Of a stretch of DNA of 64,000 nt, positions 34,590 through 42,441 are shown in pieces. Both the position numbers and the translations under genes were made by a program. Each line of letters starts with the position of its first letter. Position 1 is the stretch's first letter. The stretch is from Fusobacteria bacterium ZRK30 (GTDB taxonomy: Bacteria; Fusobacteriota; Fusobacteriia; Fusobacteriales; Fusobacteriaceae): the NCBI GenBank assembly GCA_024628785.1, contig CP102404.1:558001-622000 (forward strand), given 5' to 3'. Under the pieces are notes generated by a model. The model searched no databases. It was not told the origin of the DNA and saw only the letters and a list, made by a program, of their open reading frames with translations.

Positions 34590-35396
34590 GTGAAATTAAA
34601 AGTTTTAGTCGATAATAATACATATATTGACCAATATTATTGTGGAGAACCTGCTGTTTCGTATTATATTGAAGATGAGGATACTAGTTTACTGTTAGAT
34701 GTAGGATATTCTGATTTATTTTTAAAAAATGCAACTGCACTAGGTATAAATTTAGAAAATATAAAAACTATTGTTATTTCACATGGTCACGATGACCATA
34801 CAAGAGGATTAAAATACTATTTTGAAAAAAACAATAAAAAAACAATTTCTGTCATTGCTCATCCAGATGCATTTAACGAAAAAGAAATTGATGGTTTAAA
34901 AATTTGTTCTCCTATTTTAAGAGAGGAGTTGAAAGAAAAATGTAGTTTAATTCTTTCAAAAAAACCTATTAAAGTCAGTAAAAATATAACATTTCTAGGA
35001 GAAATACCTCAAATGAATAATTTTGAAAATCGAAAAGCTATTGGCACACAAACCATTAATGGAGATTCAGTTGAAGATTATGTAATGGATGATTCAGCCC
35101 TTGCATATAAAAATGAAAACGGTATTTATATTATTACAGGATGTTCACATAGTGGGATATGCAATATAATAGAATATGCAAAAAAAATATGTAAAGATGA
35201 CAGAGTATTAGGGGTTATAGGGGGATTTCATTTATTTGAAGTAAATGAACAGATCAATAAAACTATAGATTACCTAGTGCAAAATGATTTAAAGGAATTA
35301 TATCCTTCACATTGCACTTCATTTTCTGTTAGAGCAGAAATAAATAAAACTTTGCCTGTAAAAGAAGTTGGAGTAGGTTTAGAAATAACTTGGTAA
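34590..35396 (+). CDS. metallo-beta-lactamase-fold hydrolase
   Basis: 268 residues from GTG 34590 (AAGGGGG upstream). Zinc-binding HxHxDH motif SHGHDDHTRGLKYYF (His65, His67, Asp69, His70) with later ligands in GCSHSGICN and GGFHLFEV. This arrangement is that of the subfamily annotated as 7,8-dihydropterin-6-yl-methyl-4-(beta-D-ribofuranosyl)aminobenzene-5'-phosphate synthase-like, whose bacterial members have unknown substrates. The codon choice and surroundings look more AT-rich than neighbouring genes, so recent acquisition is possible but unproven. A lactonase or phosphodiesterase is an alternative. Confidence 0.75.
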   Translation: MKLKVLVDNNTYIDQYYCGEPAVSYYIEDEDTSLLLDVGYSDLFLKNATALGINLENIKTIVISHGHDDHTRGLKYYFEKNNKKTISVIAHPDAFNEKEIDGLKICSPILREELKEKCSLILSKKPIKVSKNITFLGEIPQMNNFENRKAIGTQTINGDSVEDYVMDDSALAYKNENGIYIITGCSHSGICNIIEYAKKICKDDRVLGVIGGFHLFEVNEQINKTIDYLVQNDLKELYPSHCTSFSVRAEINKTLPVKEVGVGLEITW

Positions 35397-35442
35397 ATAA
35401 TATGTTATAGGAGGGATTGAGATTAAGTATTTAGGGGAAATA

Positions 35443-36309
35443 ATGGCATTAGTAGCAGCACTTGGAATGGCAGGAGGATCTATTTCTTTTGAAATAGCAG
35501 GGAAAAAAGTAGGATCTCTTACAGTGAATATTGTGAGACTCATACAGGGGATGATTTTTTTGAGTATCACCTCTTTATATATGAGAGGCCTGCCCTTACC
35601 TACAGATGCAAGTTTAAAAGAGTATACATTTTTAGGAATATCCGGCTTCATAGGGATGTTTTTAGGTGATTTATTTATGTTTGAATCATTCGTTTTATTA
35701 GGAGCTCGTATAACTACCTTGATAATGACTACGGTCCCTGTAGTGACTGCACTTTCAGCCTGGATTTTGCTGGGAGAAACCTTGAGTTTTCAAGAAGGAA
35801 TAGCTGTGTTGCTTACCATAGGCGGGATATTTTTGGTGATGTTTTATGGGAATGGAAAGGGAGAAAAAAAAGAAAAATTTCCAATAAAAGGGATCTTTTG
35901 TGCCATAGGTGGAGTTTTAGGGCAATCTTTGGGGATGGTTTTTAGTAAAATAGGTCTGGAATCCTATGATCCTATTGCTGCTACCCAGATTAGAATAATT
36001 ATAGCTACAATAGCCTTTATAATCCTTATATCCATGAGGGGAAAATGGGGAGAAGTAAAAGAAGGAGTAAAAGATAAAAAAGCTTTTAGATGGTTAGTTG
36101 TAGGGTCGTTTTTTGGCCCGTTTATAGGAGTTACAGCAATGCTCATAGCATTAAAAAATGCAAGTGCAGGGATAGTGTCTACCCTATCATCTACAAGTCC
36201 AATATTGGTAATACCATTTTGTATCTTAATATTCAAGGAAAGGGTGAAACCTGTTGAAATTTTAGGAGCTGTTATATCTGTAGGAGGAGCCTCACTGTTC
36301 TTTATTTAA
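35443..36309 (+). CDS. EamA/DMT-family transporter
   Basis: 288 residues with ten hydrophobic segments in two EamA repeats (first about 1-130, second about 145-288; GASFFI-like endings LTIGGIFLVMFYG and GAVISVGGASLFFI). A drug/metabolite exporter; substrate unknown. The annotated ATG has AGGGGA upstream. A stronger site, AGGAGGG (35409-35415), stands six bases before an in-frame ATT at 35422, which would add the residues IKYLGEI (Met if initiating); the true start is therefore uncertain. Followed by a clear terminator. Confidence 0.8.
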   Translation: MALVAALGMAGGSISFEIAGKKVGSLTVNIVRLIQGMIFLSITSLYMRGLPLPTDASLKEYTFLGISGFIGMFLGDLFMFESFVLLGARITTLIMTTVPVVTALSAWILLGETLSFQEGIAVLLTIGGIFLVMFYGNGKGEKKEKFPIKGIFCAIGGVLGQSLGMVFSKIGLESYDPIAATQIRIIIATIAFIILISMRGKWGEVKEGVKDKKAFRWLVVGSFFGPFIGVTAMLIALKNASAGIVSTLSSTSPILVIPFCILIFKERVKPVEILGAVISVGGASLFFI

Positions 36310-36317
36310 CTCCTATT

Positions 36318-36343
36318 AAAGGAACCTGAGGTTCCTTTTTTTA
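36318..36343 (+). terminator. terminator of DMT transporter gene
   Basis: AAAGGAACC (36318-36326) / GGTTCCTTT (36330-36338), then Ts. Confidence 0.88.
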
Positions 36344-36375
36344 GTATAGAAAAATTTAAATTATGCTGTCTGAAT

Positions 36376-36419
36376 GCAGTGTTACGTTGCTTTTTTTATT
36401 TAGATATACATGATATAAT
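36376..36419 (+). promoter_or_regulatory. palindrome + T-tract site C and promoter of the bio operon
   Basis: GCAGTGTTACGTTGC (36376-36390), seven Ts, and -10 TATAAT at 36414-36419. The palindrome centre falls about 43 bases before the expected start, the position of a class II activator site. No classical BirA operator (TTGTAAAC-type) was seen. Confidence 0.5.
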
Positions 36420-36456
36420 TAGTGGAATAAAATTAAATTAAACGGAGGTAAGCAAA

Positions 36457-37680
36457 TTGGAAAATATTTGGTTCCCATATACACAGATGAAGACTATGAG
36501 TAAACCTATCCAAATAGAGAAGGGTGAAGGGGTATATCTATACACTAAGGATGAAGATAAATTAATAGATACCGTCTCTTCTTGGTGGTGTGCAATTCAT
36601 GGATATAACAATATAGAGATAAATAATGCCATAAAAGATCAAGTGGATAAGATGTCCCACATCATGTTGGGAGGTCTGGTACATCAGCCTGTTATGGATT
36701 TTAGCAAGAAGATAGCAAGTATCCTTCCGGGAGATTTAAATCATTGTTTTTTTTCTGACAGTGGATCTGTAGGAGTTGAAGTAGCTCTGAAGATGGCAGT
36801 TCAATATTTTAGTAATCTAGGAAAAAGAAAGACAAAGTTTATATCTTTTACAGATTCATACCATGGAGACACATGGAAAGCCATGGAGGTAGGAGATGAT
36901 CCGGATTATCATAAGGCTTTTAAAGGAGATACTGTTCCCCAAAACTTTTATGTGGAACCGGGAAATATAGAGGAGTTAGAAAATATATTAAAAAAACATT
37001 CTGCAGAGATAGCAGGATTTATAGTAGAACCGATCTTACAGGGAGCAGGAGGGTTTAAGATCCATTCTAGGGAGTATCTGAAAGACGCCCGTAAACTTTG
37101 TGACAGATATGGTGTACTATTTATATTTGATGAGGTAGCTACAGGATTTGGCCGGACAGGAGACCTGTTTGTTGCTTCTGAAGATTTGATTCCAGATATT
37201 ATAGTCCTAGGGAAAGCTCTAACCGGGGGATACTTAGGTCATTCTGTGACAGTTGCTACAGATGATATATATGATAAATTTTATTCTGATTCTCCAGAAG
37301 ACGCTTTTATGCATGGACCTACATTTATGGGAAATCCCCTTGCCTGTGCAGCGGGATTAAAATCAATTGAAATATTTGAGAGGGAAGATTATCTGTCTAA
37401 GATAAAAAAGATAGAAGCAGCTCTTATGAAATTAAAAGAGATAGATCATCCTCTTATAAAGGAAGTCAGAGTAATCGGTGGATGCGGGTGTATTGAGGTA
37501 ACCGATAACAAAATTCTAAAGGGGTTTAAGGACTATTGTTTCTCCAAGGGAATATGGAATAGAACATTTTTAGATTTTGCATATATCATGCCACCCTATA
37601 TAATCTCTACAGATGAATTAAATTATGTAGTTGAAACTTTCAAGACTTGGTTTGAGCAGGAACAGAAAGATGTTTTATAA
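36457..37680 (+). CDS. bioA: adenosylmethionine-8-amino-7-oxononanoate aminotransferase
   Basis: 407 residues, PLP class III aminotransferase. It converts 8-amino-7-oxononanoate to 7,8-diaminononanoate using SAM in biotin synthesis. BioA marks: IWFPYTQMKTM at the N-terminus (equivalent of the WHPYT motif), SSWWCAIHGYNN, FSDSGSVGVEVALKMA, FTDSYHGDTWKAMEVGDD, LFIFDEVATGFGRTG and the PLP lysine in VLGKALTGGYLG. Start TTG 36457, with GGAGG eight bases upstream. First gene of bioA-bioF-bioG-bioC; bioF overlaps its end by 11 bases. Confidence 0.93.
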   Translation: MENIWFPYTQMKTMSKPIQIEKGEGVYLYTKDEDKLIDTVSSWWCAIHGYNNIEINNAIKDQVDKMSHIMLGGLVHQPVMDFSKKIASILPGDLNHCFFSDSGSVGVEVALKMAVQYFSNLGKRKTKFISFTDSYHGDTWKAMEVGDDPDYHKAFKGDTVPQNFYVEPGNIEELENILKKHSAEIAGFIVEPILQGAGGFKIHSREYLKDARKLCDRYGVLFIFDEVATGFGRTGDLFVASEDLIPDIIVLGKALTGGYLGHSVTVATDDIYDKFYSDSPEDAFMHGPTFMGNPLACAAGLKSIEIFEREDYLSKIKKIEAALMKLKEIDHPLIKEVRVIGGCGCIEVTDNKILKGFKDYCFSKGIWNRTFLDFAYIMPPYIISTDELNYVVETFKTWFEQEQKDVL

Positions 37681-38791
37681 GGAGCTTATAGAGGAGTTAG
37701 GGGAGCTGAAAAAGCAAGCTAATTACAGGGAGTTAAAAGTTGTTGAAGATAACTATATTTTGGATTTCTCCTCCAATGATTACCTAGATTTAGATTCAGA
37801 TAAAAATTTCAAGAAAAAATTTACAGATAGTTTAGATCTCAATAACATTTCATTTGGAAGCTGTGGTTCCAGACTTTTAGGAGGAAATCACAGAGAAATC
37901 AGAGATTTTGAAGATGAGATCGATGAAGTTTTTAAAAAAAAATCTCTAGTTTTTGGCAGTGGGTATGATGCCAATACTACAGTTATAGAGACCTTTTATT
38001 CCAAAGGAGATATAATTTTTACCGACAGGTATAATCATGCCAGTATCTATGACGGACTTATAAATTCAGGGGTTAAGATAGTGAGATATAAACATCTGGA
38101 TTATATAGACCTGGAGAAAAAATTAGAAAAATATAGAAACACCTGCAAAAGATCTCTCATTGTAACAGAGAGTATCTACAGTATGGATGGGGATATAGTT
38201 GATTTAGACAGGGTAGTTTCATTAAAAAATAGGTATGATTCTCAGCTCTATTTAGATGAAGCGCATTCATATGGTGTTTTAGGGTATGGGCAGGCCTATA
38301 CCAGATCTTTGGTGAAAGATATAGATTTTATCATGCTGGGCCTGGGAAAGGGAGGTTCAAGTAACGGTGGAATACTGATATTAGATGATATTGCAAGGTC
38401 ATACATAATAAACAGAGGAAGAAAGTTTATCTATACCACAGCTCCATCTCCTATTCAGACCAGCTGGAACAGGTATGTATTTAAAAATATGCCATTTTTA
38501 AAATATAAGAGGGAAAAGTTAAACTTATTGAAAGAGTTATTTTATAAAAAATTAAAAGGAAAAAATATAGAAACTATAAGCACGGAGCAGATCATAAGTA
38601 TAGTCATCGGGGACAATAAAAGGTGTATAGATATATCCCGGACTTTGAGAAGAGAGGGATACCTTGTCTACCCGATTAAGGAACCTACAGTTCCAAAGGG
38701 AACAGCCAGGATAAGGCTTACACTAACAGCAGATATGGGAGTAGAAAAAATAGAAAAGTTTATAGATAAACTCAGCCATGAATTATACTAG
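37670..38791 (+). CDS. bioF: 8-amino-7-oxononanoate synthase
   Basis: 373 residues from ATG 37670, which overlaps bioA (the frame extends 13 codons further up but the short start aligns with the family). Condenses pimeloyl-ACP with alanine. Motifs: DFSSNDYLDLDSD, SFGSCGSRLLGGNHREI, FTDRYNHASIYDG, ESIYSMDGDIVDL, LDEAHSYGVLGYGQ and the PLP lysine in MLGLGKGGSSNGG. The last motif departs slightly from the more usual SKALG form. Clearly AONS-type rather than glycine C-acetyltransferase because of the bio context. Confidence 0.92.
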   Translation: MFYKELIEELGELKKQANYRELKVVEDNYILDFSSNDYLDLDSDKNFKKKFTDSLDLNNISFGSCGSRLLGGNHREIRDFEDEIDEVFKKKSLVFGSGYDANTTVIETFYSKGDIIFTDRYNHASIYDGLINSGVKIVRYKHLDYIDLEKKLEKYRNTCKRSLIVTESIYSMDGDIVDLDRVVSLKNRYDSQLYLDEAHSYGVLGYGQAYTRSLVKDIDFIMLGLGKGGSSNGGILILDDIARSYIINRGRKFIYTTAPSPIQTSWNRYVFKNMPFLKYKREKLNLLKELFYKKLKGKNIETISTEQIISIVIGDNKRCIDISRTLRREGYLVYPIKEPTVPKGTARIRLTLTADMGVEKIEKFIDKLSHELY

Positions 38792-38900
38792 CAGATAAAA
38801 TTGATTTTTACCGTAGAGGGGATCATCAAAATACTGTTAGTTTACTGAGTAGATATAAGGTTTTGAGGTAATTTGATTGAAGACCGTTAGGAGGTGTCAG

Positions 38901-39494
38901 ATGAAGTTAATACTATTTTTTAATGGATGGGGAGTTCCTAAGGAGATCTTTAAATTTTTAGCTTGGGATGATTTTGAAGTCAGGATTATAGATTTGGAAG
39001 AAGAGGTAGATTTTCAAGTTTTGGAAAAATATGAGGAAATAGATGTTATTGCTTGGTCATTTGGGGTATATAATGCTTCCAAGCAGTTAGGGGGCCTTAA
39101 AAACATATCTCTGAATAAAGTAGTTGCAATAAACGGGAGTACAAAGGCTATCCATAGAAGGTATGGGATCTCTCCTATAATATTTGACCGGACTTTGAAA
39201 AATTTAGATATAGATAGATATTTGGAGTTTATGAAAAATACAGGTTTGAATATCTTAGACGTTAAAGATAAAGAAATTATAAAAAAATATAGGAAGATAT
39301 TAGCTGAATTTGGGGAAAATTATCAGGAGATACCATCGATATTTGAATATTCATTGATCTCTACTAAGGACAGGATTTTCCCATCTAGGAGTTTGATGAA
39401 TTACTATAAAGGAACGAAATACAAACTTATAGAGGAGGAGCATTACCCCTTTGATAGGTGGAATAGCTGGGGAGAGATATTGGATGAATTTTGA
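38901..39494 (+). CDS. bioG: pimeloyl-ACP methyl ester esterase, BioG type
   Basis: 197 residues from ATG 38901, selected for AGGAGGTG at correct spacing. Small alpha/beta hydrolase of the DUF452 group. The nucleophile is Ser53 in VIAWSFGVY, with FFNGWGVPK near the N-terminus and a likely catalytic His in the C-terminal EEEHYPFDRW. BioG frees pimeloyl-ACP from its methyl ester after BioC-started chain elongation, replacing BioH. The 109-base gap after bioF is the largest within this cluster and could contain an internal promoter. BioC overlaps its 3' end. Confidence 0.88.
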   Translation: MKLILFFNGWGVPKEIFKFLAWDDFEVRIIDLEEEVDFQVLEKYEEIDVIAWSFGVYNASKQLGGLKNISLNKVVAINGSTKAIHRRYGISPIIFDRTLKNLDIDRYLEFMKNTGLNILDVKDKEIIKKYRKILAEFGENYQEIPSIFEYSLISTKDRIFPSRSLMNYYKGTKYKLIEEEHYPFDRWNSWGEILDEF

Positions 39495-40140
39495 TAAAAA
39501 GTTTGACAGGTATGAGGAAAATGCTCATATTCAAAAGGTTGTAGCAAAAGAATTAGTAAATTTAGTTCCTAAAAAAAAATATAATACTATTTTTGAGATT
39601 GGTGCCGGGACAGGTATTTTGACCAAAAAGATAGTAAAAAACATAGAGTATAAGGATTTAATAGTCAATGATAAATATTTTGAGAGCAAACAATATATAA
39701 AAGATCTACCTTCTGTAGAATTTATAGGAGGGGATATTGAAAAATTAGATATAGAGAAAGCTGATCTAATTATATCTAGCTCGGTATTTCAATGGATAGA
39801 GGATAAAGATAGGTTATTTGAAAAAATATCTAAATCTACAGATACTTTTTTATTTTCCATCTATATAAAGGGAAATTTAATGGAAATTTCAGATCATTTT
39901 GGGATCTCATTGGAATATTTGGATATGAAAGAATTAAAAACACTCCTAACTCCTTATTTTAAAAATATCGGGGGATATGAGGAGGAGTTTGTATTGAAAT
40001 TTGATACTCCAATGGATGGGCTAAAACACCTTAAAAATACAGGGGTAACAGGTATAGGACAGACGAATACGCAGAAGATAAGGAGTTACTTGTCAAAGGA
40101 ATTGACCTATAAGGTTGGATATTTTGTCTGTAAAAAATAA
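39484..40140 (+). CDS. bioC: malonyl-ACP O-methyltransferase
   Basis: 218 residues from ATG 39484, overlapping bioG by 11 bases (GGGGAGAG upstream). SAM-dependent methyltransferase: FDRYEENAHIQKVVAKEL at the N-terminus (BioC-like, sharing the FDR-Y start), motif I IFEIGAGTGILTKK, VEFIGGDIEKLD, and SSSVFQWIEDKDRLF typical of BioC. It caps malonyl-ACP as a methyl ester to start pimeloyl synthesis. With BioG it forms the complete pimeloyl starting module. bioD and bioB are not in the window. Confidence 0.9.
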   Translation: MNFDKKFDRYEENAHIQKVVAKELVNLVPKKKYNTIFEIGAGTGILTKKIVKNIEYKDLIVNDKYFESKQYIKDLPSVEFIGGDIEKLDIEKADLIISSSVFQWIEDKDRLFEKISKSTDTFLFSIYIKGNLMEISDHFGISLEYLDMKELKTLLTPYFKNIGGYEEEFVLKFDTPMDGLKHLKNTGVTGIGQTNTQKIRSYLSKELTYKVGYFVCKK

Positions 40141-40176
40141 TGTTGAAAGATCTTTTGAATATTGAGGGGGAGTATA

Positions 40177-40815
40177 ATGAAAAAATATATAGACATTGAA
40201 TCCTGGCCCAGGAAAGGGCAGTATAAACTTTTTAAACAAATGGATTATCCTCATTTTAACATCTGTGCCAATGTAGATATAACTGAGATGTATTCCTATG
40301 TAAAAGAAAATGACATCTCTTTTTTCAGAGCAATGATATTTCTTACTTCTAAAATTGCAAATAATATAACAGAATTTAAGTATAGGATGGAGGACGATAA
40401 GGTAGTTCAATATGATTTCATCCACCCGGCTTTTACATTTCTGACTCAATCGGAAGTTTTCAGCTTCTGTAATGTAGATTATACAGATGATTTTCATTGT
40501 TTTATGGAGAGAGTTGAAGAAAAAATAGAACAATTAGATGGAAAGGTTGATGTAGAAGATGAACCCAATAGGGATGATCGTGTGTTTATAACCAGTATTC
40601 CATGGGTTTCATTTACAAGTGTGACCCATCCAATAAACTTATCACCCAGTGATTCCGTACCAAGGATAGCATGGGGGAAATATTTTGAAGAAAACGGAAA
40701 ATTAAAACTACCAGTTTCAGTTCAGGTGAATCATGCATTGATGGATGGTCTCCATGTAGGGAGATATTTTTCTTTATTACAGGATAGTTTAGATGATCCA
40801 AGTAAAAACTTATAG
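40177..40815 (+). CDS. chloramphenicol acetyltransferase-like protein
   Basis: 212 residues from ATG 40177 (GAGGGGGAG upstream). CAT fold throughout: SFFRAMIFLTSKIANNI, ITSIPWVSFTSVTHPI and the catalytic signature QVNHALMDGLHVGRYF with His186 and Asp190 (HHxxxDG in classical CAT). It is the same length as classical CAT (about 213-219). It would acetylate a hydroxyl group from acetyl-CoA; chloramphenicol is the known substrate for the family, but this gene's position 36 bases after bioC, in the same direction, suggests it may be a chromosomal enzyme with another role. Resistance should not be assumed. Confidence 0.8.
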   Translation: MKKYIDIESWPRKGQYKLFKQMDYPHFNICANVDITEMYSYVKENDISFFRAMIFLTSKIANNITEFKYRMEDDKVVQYDFIHPAFTFLTQSEVFSFCNVDYTDDFHCFMERVEEKIEQLDGKVDVEDEPNRDDRVFITSIPWVSFTSVTHPINLSPSDSVPRIAWGKYFEENGKLKLPVSVQVNHALMDGLHVGRYFSLLQDSLDDPSKNL

Positions 40816-40918
40816 TTTATTTTTTTTACAGGGAGATACGAAACTATTCTATAGATTATTTAAAAGATAATTTTTGAGATATATGATAGAATATATGTTG
40901 AAATTTTAGGAGGTTAGG

Positions 40919-41773
40919 ATGAATTATTCAGATAAATTATTTATACAGGAAGCAAAGGATATATTAGCCGGAGCTACAAATGACGGATTAGACGGAGTAA
41001 GACCTGTGTGGTCAGACGGAACTACTGCAAACACAGTGGCAAAGTTTGCATCAATTACAAGGTATGACCTGTCTAAGGGGTTGCCGATAACTACCTTAAG
41101 GCGTCAATATTGGAAGGGTGCTATTCAGGAATTGATATGGATATGGGTGAAAAACTCTAATAATATCAAAGATCTGCCGTTAAAGATATGGGATTCTTGG
41201 GCTGATGAAAATGGGAGTATTGGTAAAGCCTATGGATATCAGTTGGCAAAAAAGATAGATTTCCCAGAAGGAAATATGACCCAGGTAGAGAGGGTAATCT
41301 ATCTGTTGAAGAATAAACCCGGGGACAGAAGGATGGTAGTAACTATCTGGAATAATGAAGATATGAAAGATATGGGGCTGGTTCCCTGTGCTCATACCAT
41401 TACTTTTTCTGTAATAGGTGGGAAACTTAATGCAGTTTTAGATCAACGTTCAGGAGATTTTTTAGCTGCTTCAGGGCCTGGAGGATACAATGAGATACAG
41501 TACGCTACTCTAGTATATATGATGGCTCATATTGCAGGGTTAGAAGTAGGGGAGTTTGTTCATCTAACTGTAAATCACCATATCTATGACAGACATATAG
41601 ATTATGTAAAGGAAATGATTGCCATTGGAGAAGAATTTGATACAGAATCAGAACTACCAAAATTAATCATTAAAAATAAGGTAGAGAACTTCTTTGATTT
41701 TACCATCGATGATTTTGACTTAGTGGGATATGAACCGAAATCTAAGTCAAATAAGATTGAGATAGCTATATAG
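40919..41773 (+). CDS. thyA: thymidylate synthase
   Basis: 284 residues. Makes dTMP from dUMP and methylene-THF. The catalytic Cys157 is in LVPCAHTITFSV. The folate and dUMP binding regions are seen as GDRRMVVTIWNNEDM, LDQRSGDFLAASGPGGYNEIQYA and LTVNHHIYDRHIDY. The sequence around the QRS arginine is in the divergent form of some Gram-positive ThyA proteins (QRSGDFLAASG instead of QRSADVFLG). ATG after AGGAGG. It is followed after 11 bases by a DHFR gene, which recycles the dihydrofolate produced. Confidence 0.9.
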   Translation: MNYSDKLFIQEAKDILAGATNDGLDGVRPVWSDGTTANTVAKFASITRYDLSKGLPITTLRRQYWKGAIQELIWIWVKNSNNIKDLPLKIWDSWADENGSIGKAYGYQLAKKIDFPEGNMTQVERVIYLLKNKPGDRRMVVTIWNNEDMKDMGLVPCAHTITFSVIGGKLNAVLDQRSGDFLAASGPGGYNEIQYATLVYMMAHIAGLEVGEFVHLTVNHHIYDRHIDYVKEMIAIGEEFDTESELPKLIIKNKVENFFDFTIDDFDLVGYEPKSKSNKIEIAI

Positions 41774-41784
41774 GAGGAAAATTT

Positions 41785-42360
41785 ATGGTTAATATGATCT
41801 ATTCTATCTCTTACAAAGAGAATATAGTAGGAAATAAAGATACAAATGATTTGGTATTTAGTATCAGGGAAGATCTTCAGTTTTTTAAGGAAATGACCAT
41901 TGGAACTACTATGATAATGGGAAGAAAAACCTTTGAATCTTTGCCTACCGGGGGACTGCCTAAAAGGAAACATGTGATAGTCTCAAATAAAATAAAAACA
42001 GCAGAAGATGCTAAAGAAATTTTAGGTGAAAAATATATTGAAAATCTGACATTTATAAATTTAGATGGTTTAGAAGAGTATATTAAAGGGGAAAGTAAGA
42101 CCAACAATATCTCGATAATTGGAGGAGCTATGCTTTACTCTCATTTTTTAGAGGATAAAAATCTATTTGATCTGGTTTCTAATGTCTATGCTACCGAAGT
42201 GGAAAGAGTACCAGAGATTAAAAATCCCGTAAGGCTCATGGCACATGGTAGTCTAAAAGAAAAGTGCAATTTTGAAGTTGTTAAAATTGGTCAGGGGAAA
42301 GACAGGCTGGATAACAACAATTTAGTTGATTATAAAGTAATCAGATATTTCAAGGGGTAG
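41785..42360 (+). CDS. folA: dihydrofolate reductase, divergent
   Basis: 191 residues. DHFR fold: TMIMGRKTFESLP (NADPH-binding, around residues 45-58) and IIGGAMLYSHFL near the C-terminus are clear. The catalytic acid region reads LVFSIREDLQFFKEMT; the Asp of ADLxxFK is present (ED), but the LPW tripeptide of most DHFRs is replaced by LVF. It is longer than the usual 160 residues, with an insertion between the IGGA strand and the end. Adjacent to thyA (11-base gap), so a folate cycle partnership is expected. ATG after TAGGAGG. Confidence 0.75.
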   Translation: MVNMIYSISYKENIVGNKDTNDLVFSIREDLQFFKEMTIGTTMIMGRKTFESLPTGGLPKRKHVIVSNKIKTAEDAKEILGEKYIENLTFINLDGLEEYIKGESKTNNISIIGGAMLYSHFLEDKNLFDLVSNVYATEVERVPEIKNPVRLMAHGSLKEKCNFEVVKIGQGKDRLDNNNLVDYKVIRYFKG

Positions 42361-42402
42361 TTGAAAAAATAATTACACTAAACTATATAAGTGTTTATAT
42401 CA

Positions 42403-42432
42403 ATAAAAGCAGCCATTTCGGCTGCTTTTATC
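42403..42432. terminator. bidirectional terminator after DHFR gene
   Basis: AAAAGCAGCC (42405-42414) / GGCTGCTTTT (42420-42429). Confidence 0.88.
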
Positions 42433-42441
42433 ATTACTATG

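Noticed and set aside
36344-36456. BirA operator before bioA
   Set aside because: No TTGTAAAC...GTTTACAA-type repeat; only the general palindrome-T-tract was seen.
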